From NCBI GenBank assembly GCA_027943245.1, contig JANDJZ010001747.1, positions 1-64,000 on the forward strand: DNA of 64,000 bases. Direction: 5' to 3'. This document shows positions 61,445-64,000 of this stretch, in pieces (position 1 is the stretch's first letter; every line of letters begins with the position of its first letter). A program made the position numbers and the translations under genes. The DNA is from Acanthamoeba sp. SK_2022b (lineage: Eukaryota; Discosea; Longamoebia; Acanthamoebidae). The notes under the pieces were generated by a model that saw only the letters and a list, made by a program, of their open reading frames with translations, was not told the DNA's origin and searched no databases.

Positions 61445-61636
61445 TCACTTTTTCCTGAGTCTCAGCACATTTTTTTTCCACCATGCGCTGGTCACAAAGG
61501 CATAGACTAATGCGATAACGGCAGAATAGCATAGGGTTTTTATGACTAAAATTGATTTAAATTCAGCCCCTTGAACAACATCCACTACGGTAAAACAAAA
61601 TAGAAAAAGAAAAAAAACACGGATAAATTTCTTCAT
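61445..61636 (-). CDS. Small two-helix membrane protein, candidate microcin immunity protein
   Basis: 63 aa with two hydrophobic helices (about 5-21, V-F-F-L-F-L-F-C-F-T-V-V; 29-51, L-V-I-K-T-L-C-Y-S-A-V-I-A-L-V-Y-A) and a basic tail W-W-K-K-N-V-L-R-L-R-K-K. Size, helix count and place directly after precursor 2 fit immunity proteins of pore-forming microcins. ATG 61636; AAAGGAG is present but 14 nt away, longer than usual. A hairpin separates it from the precursor. Confidence 0.7.
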   Translation of the reverse strand: MKKFIRVFFLFLFCFTVVDVVQGAEFKSILVIKTLCYSAVIALVYAFVTSAWWKKNVLRLRKK

Positions 61637-61661
61637 GGCGAAATGAGCTTCTCCTTTAGAG

Positions 61662-61684
61662 TGGCCGGGAGGTATTCCCGGCCA
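61662..61684 (-). terminator. Hairpin between precursor 2 and its candidate immunity gene
   Basis: Nine-bp stem TGGCCGGGA/TCCCGGCCA with a 5-nt loop, 9 bp past the precursor stop. There is no T-run, so it more likely protects the precursor mRNA end or lowers downstream expression than fully ends transcription. Confidence 0.6.
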
Positions 61685-61692
61685 GCACTGAA

Positions 61693-62034
61693 TTACCAGT
61701 GGCATTGTCCATTAACACTGTTTTTGTTGCTGTCCCCGCCAAAGGCACCACGGTCGTTACCGCCGTTGTTACTGTGAGTGGCATTCCATGCAGCATCAAA
61801 ACTGGCCGCGCCAATAACACCACCGAGAGCGGTACCTGCAATCGCACCTAATGGTGCACCTGGCCCAGTGAGCATCCCTCCGATAACACCTCCGGCAGCT
61901 GCCGCTGCCGCTGCCGCGGCATCACGCCCAGAATCATGGCCGCGAGAGCCGCCACCATTATCAGTACGATCGCCGCCGTTGTTACCGCGACCGCCAGAGA
62001 CAAAACCCAGCATAGAAGGATCAATAACTTTCAT
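61693..62034 (-). CDS. Class II microcin-type precursor 2 (double-glycine leader)
   Basis: Putative bacteriocin precursor, 113 aa. Leader M-K-V-I-D-P-S-M-L-G-F-V-S-G-G, same length and M-L-x-x-V-S-G-G pattern as precursor 1. The mature part, 98 residues, has a charged Gly/Asn/Arg/Asp-rich start, a run of nine Ala, then a G-x-x-x-G-rich hydrophobic helix (G-G-V-I-G-G-M-L-T-G-P-G-A-P-L-G-A-I-A-G) like pore-forming microcins. A Asn/Gly-rich tail ends G-Q-C-H-W with the only Cys. It lacks the Ser-rich siderophore-attachment end of class IIb. ATG 62034 after an excellent AAAGGAGTTGTTT. Not recognised as a described microcin. Confidence 0.82.
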   Translation of the reverse strand: MKVIDPSMLGFVSGGRGNNGGDRTDNGGGSRGHDSGRDAAAAAAAAAGGVIGGMLTGPGAPLGAIAGTALGGVIGAASFDAAWNATHSNNGGNDRGAFGGDSNKNSVNGQCHW

Positions 62035-62639
62035 AAACAACTCCTTTTGATGATGAAACAACAGTGTGTAAAGTTATGTAAAGCGACTAATTATTAACCC
62101 ACACAACGTGAGGTTTCAAGGAGAAATTGTTAGAAAATTTTAAGTTTTTCATTACTAGATCATCATTCGCAGGGCTGACTGCACTCCGGCGACGCCCGGT
62201 TAAAAATGACAGGGTAGCAATACTGACGTTATCCAGTACACCCTTTATGCATAGGATATTTGATCCGAGTATGTCTGTTTTCGCATCTGATGAGAAAAAG
62301 AACGAAAATGGCATAGCGGTTATATACTCCATATGCCACACATCTGCATACTAGACCTATGCCTTATAGGCCATGAAATCAGGAAGACATCATGCAAACT
62401 GTATCAATTTTTAAAATGACAATAACAATACCGCTAAAAATGGCAACCTGAGATATACATTGGCCAGTCTATTTTTGCCCACTTAAAATGACCGCTTAGA
62501 CTTGTTCCGAAGTAACCTGTTGTGGCCGCTCTCTAATGTATTCCGTCAGCGAGCGCGCTATGATTTCCTATGCTTCACTCAGGATTCTGAACAGATAATG
62601 TCCGATAAGTCCTGCTCTTCAACCCACTGCCCCTGTGGC
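62035..62639. other. Right end of the island: promoter region and gene scraps
   Basis: AT-rich. It should hold the leftward promoter of precursor 2 within the first 150 bp. A 19-codon frame (62392-62451) has a good AGGAAG site but no known relative. At the right edge, an ATG at 62598 starts S-D-K-S-C-S-S-T-H-C-P-C-G, a Cys-rich beginning that is cut after 14 codons by the repeat junction at 62640; it is the truncated start of an unknown, perhaps metal-binding, protein. Overlapping frames at 62087-62354 on both strands look random. Confidence 0.45.
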
Positions 62640-62760
62640 AAATCCGGTCAGCACCTTTATGATCATCAACCAAGGCAAGCAATATAACTGCGTAATCTCC
62701 AGCTCGAATAAAATGATGAGCAAAGAGATGCGCGGCAAGATGATGATGAAAAAACAGTAG
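62640..62760 (+). pseudogene. 3' remnant of the 177-aa periplasmic protein gene (right copy)
   Basis: The last 40 codons of the gene at 54954-55487 (from within N-P-V-S-T-F-M-I-I-N-Q) with four silent or near-silent base changes. No start or upstream part. It is the displaced end left on the right of the island. Confidence 0.92.
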
Positions 62761-62960
62761 CGGAATGAAAAGCGGCGCTCCCCTTAACAGGAAGCGCCGC
62801 CAGAAAACGCGTTAAATCAGACCAGGGTTGTATTTCTGGTTGAACTTCTCTTCCGATTGGAACAAATAAATAATGCCTTCGATAAAGCCGACAATCGCCG
62901 GGATCCCCGTCCAGCAGAACAGCAGGTAGAACAGCCCCCACCACTTCATGCCTAAGTAAA
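62640..62960. repeat. Right 321-bp direct repeat flanking the microcin island
   Basis: Counterpart of 55367-55687. Here it joins directly to the intact 5' part of the TM2 gene, so the right copy belongs to the resident TM2 gene while the left belongs to the resident 177-aa gene. About 3% divergence shows the copies did not arise by a very recent duplication of one sequence. Confidence 0.95.
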
Positions 62961-63030
62961 ACTTGTGAATGCCCAACCCACCCAGGAAGATGGCCAGCAG
63001 GGCCGCCGCGAGCTTGTCTTTTCTGCTCAT
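62812..63030 (-). CDS. TM2-domain membrane protein (intact copy)
   Basis: Small inner-membrane protein, 72 aa, with the TM2 domain: a K-D-K-L-A-A-A-L-L-A-I-F-L-G-G-L-G-I-H-K-F-Y-L-G start, where G-x-x-G-x-H-x-F-Y-L-G is diagnostic, a short turn M-K-W-W-G, and a second helix F-Y-L-L-F-C-W-T-G-I-P-A-I-V-G-F-I-E-G-I. Function of bacterial TM2 proteins is unknown. ATG 63030 after GTTAGGAGAAGTGCACT. A truncated second copy is on the left of the island. Confidence 0.93.
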   Translation of the reverse strand: MSRKDKLAAALLAIFLGGLGIHKFYLGMKWWGLFYLLFCWTGIPAIVGFIEGIIYLFQSEEKFNQKYNPGLI

Positions 63031-63226
63031 AGTGCACTTCTCCTAACTTCTCACCGAACCACCGGCATGTCCAAAAAACGGATGCCGCTCCACAGAGCGC
63101 CACATCACAATGCTTGAGGAGAAAAACATTCATCCATCAAGACTCAACAGGGGTAATTATAACAGCGGATGATTAAACGGTTGTTTAACCGGCGAAAAGG
63201 TAAGCAAAGGGAATCTGAAGGAGAGG

Positions 63227-63302
63227 TGGTGCCGATAATAGGAGTCGAACCTACGACCTTCGCATTACGAATGCGCTGCTCTACCAACTGAGCTATATCG
63301 GC
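63227..63302 (-). tRNA. thrW: tRNA-Thr, anticodon CGT
   Basis: A 76-nt tRNA with encoded CCA. The acceptor GCCGATA pairs with TATCGGC, the D arm is GCTCAGTTGGTAGAGC, and the anticodon arm GCGCATTCGTAATGCG has a loop reading CGT (ACG codons). The T arm has the invariant GGTTCGACTCC. Its place next to proA matches thrW of E. coli, a common integration site for mobile DNA, and it lies 0.6 kb from the microcin island. Confidence 0.97.
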
Positions 63303-63489
63303 ATCGAGCCGGGCCTGCGGGGCAAGCCGGAAGTGCGTTGAACAAGGTAGACCTGTGCACGAAATGAGTCAATAGCCGCCGGGGCGTTTGGTTGTTTTGC
63401 AAGCAGCCACACTGCCGCGCGTTGGCCCTTCCAAAAAAATCAGGACGCAGCACGCTGCGCCCTGACGTATTTACTACCGCAATCCGGCC

Positions 63490-64000
63490 TTAGCTGCGCA
63501 CCAGATCGTCGCCGTAGCCGATCCACTTGTAGGTGGTCAGCGCGTCCAGGCCCATCGGGCCGCGGGCGTGCAGTTTCTGGGTGCTTACCGCCACTTCCGC
63601 GCCCAGGCCGAACTGGCCGCCGTCGGTGAAACGGGTGCTGGCGTTGACGTACACCGCCGAGGAGTCCACCGCGCGCACGAAGTGCTCGGCGCTGCTCAGC
63701 GAGCGGGTGAGGATCGCGTCGGAGTGGTTGGTGCCGTGGGTGCGGATGTGGTCGATGGCCTGATCGATATCGTCCACCAGCAGCACGTTCAGATCCAGCG
63801 ACAGCCATTCGTCGTCGTAATCTTCCGCGTTCACCGGCACCACCGTCGCCGGGCCGCCCTGCAGCAGCGGCAGCGCGTTTTCCGCCGCGTGCAGCGTCAC
63901 GCCCGCCGCCGCCATTTTGGCGCTCAGCGCCGGCAGGAACTCGGTGGCGATGCTGCGGTTCACCAGCAGCGTCTCCAGCGAGTTACAGGCGCTCGGGCGC
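63490..64000 (-). CDS. proA: Gamma-glutamyl phosphate reductase ProA (C-terminal part)
   Basis: NADPH-dependent enzyme of proline synthesis that reduces gamma-glutamyl phosphate to glutamate 5-semialdehyde. About 170 C-terminal residues are in the window. They start just before the catalytic region ([13 protein letters not shown], with the active Cys) and include [42 protein letters not shown] and [14 protein letters not shown]. The frame is open through the right edge. The 187 bp to the tRNA hold no gene. Confidence 0.96.
   Translation of the reverse strand, partial: RPSACNSLETLLVNRSIATEFLPALSAKMAAAGVTLHAAENALPLLQGGPATVVPVNAEDYDDEWLSLDLNVLLVDDIDQAIDHIRTHGTNHSDAILTRSLSSAEHFVRAVDSSAVYVNASTRFTDGGQFGLGAEVAVSTQKLHARGPMGLDALTTYKWIGYGDDLVRS

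Larger units (their letters stand above)
55688..62639. mobile_element. Integrated microcin island between direct repeats
   Basis: About 7 kb of AT-richer DNA bounded by two 321-bp direct repeats of local chromosomal sequence. It holds two double-glycine precursors, a CvaA-like fusion protein, a C39 ABC exporter, a split CPBP protease, candidate immunity genes and gene remnants at both edges. No integrase or transposase is seen. The arrangement fits integration of a circular molecule by homologous recombination, since each side keeps one intact gene of the original locus. tRNA-Thr lies 0.6 kb to the right. Confidence 0.8.

Noticed and set aside
62087..62354. Overlapping 84- and 75-codon frames on opposite strands at the right end of the island
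   Set aside because: Both lack good ribosome sites and family resemblance. The leftward frame would also occupy the promoter space of precursor 2.
1..64000. CRISPR arrays, complete insertion sequences, integrase genes or rRNA
   Set aside because: No regularly spaced repeats, transposase or integrase motifs, or rRNA signatures were seen on reading either strand.

Overview
The window looks like chromosomal DNA of a Serratia of the S. marcescens group. It is GC-rich, densely packed and of enterobacterial gene content. It opens with a complete hemophore locus (hasI-hasS-hasR-hasA-hasD-hasE, read leftward) whose HasA keeps His32, Tyr75 and His83, the heme-site residues of the S. marcescens protein. 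It closes with tRNA-Thr(CGT) beside proA, the thrW-proA arrangement known from Escherichia coli. No identity search could be run, so the species is an inference.

Layout. 1-7.4 kb: heme acquisition, with the ECF sigma/anti-sigma pair HasI/HasS, two near-identical HasI-type promoters, Fur boxes, and a hairpin between hasA and hasD that probably sets their ratio. 7.5-10.2 kb: small proteins, an AraC regulator, aroL and a GNAT acetyltransferase. 10.2-13.5 kb: a Fur-boxed pair of TonB-dependent siderophore receptor and siderophore-binding protein. 13.6-31.6 kb: housekeeping and stress genes (methyltransferases, LtrA, phytase-like protein, aqpZ, DUF2076 protein, DCC protein, ycaC-pirin with a divergent LysR, DeoR-VOC, ZIP transporter, pagP, universal stress protein). 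32.2-41.4 kb: ipdC, DUF1615 lipoprotein, tehB, ada with a 2OG-Fe(II) oxygenase, leuE, feaB and feaR; together ipdC, feaB and feaR suggest handling of aromatic aldehydes from amino acids. 41.5-54.5 kb: class A acid phosphatase, second DsbA-like protein, lipoprotein, flavoprotein/HxlR pair, orphan peptide-binding protein, cytochrome b561, a run of unrecognised membrane proteins (48.4-52.6 kb), and a secreted isochorismatase-like protein with divergent LysR.

The most distinctive part is 55.7-62.6 kb, an AT-richer island between two direct 321-bp repeats (about 97% identical, no gaps). The repeats carry the 3' end of the 177-aa periplasmic gene and most of a TM2-domain gene. The left side keeps an intact periplasmic gene and a cut TM2 gene; the right side keeps the reverse. 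This is what single-crossover integration of a circular element carrying a diverged copy of the locus would leave. Inside lies a class II microcin-type system: a CvaA/MchE-like membrane fusion protein, a CvaB/MchF-like C39-peptidase ABC exporter, a CPBP membrane protease split into two overlapping frames, and, pointing inward from both ends, two different precursors with 15-residue double-glycine leaders of the same pattern, each beside a candidate immunity gene. No siderophore-modification genes are present, so a class IIa-like export-and-cleave route is expected, with TolC supplied from elsewhere. I do not recognise either mature peptide.
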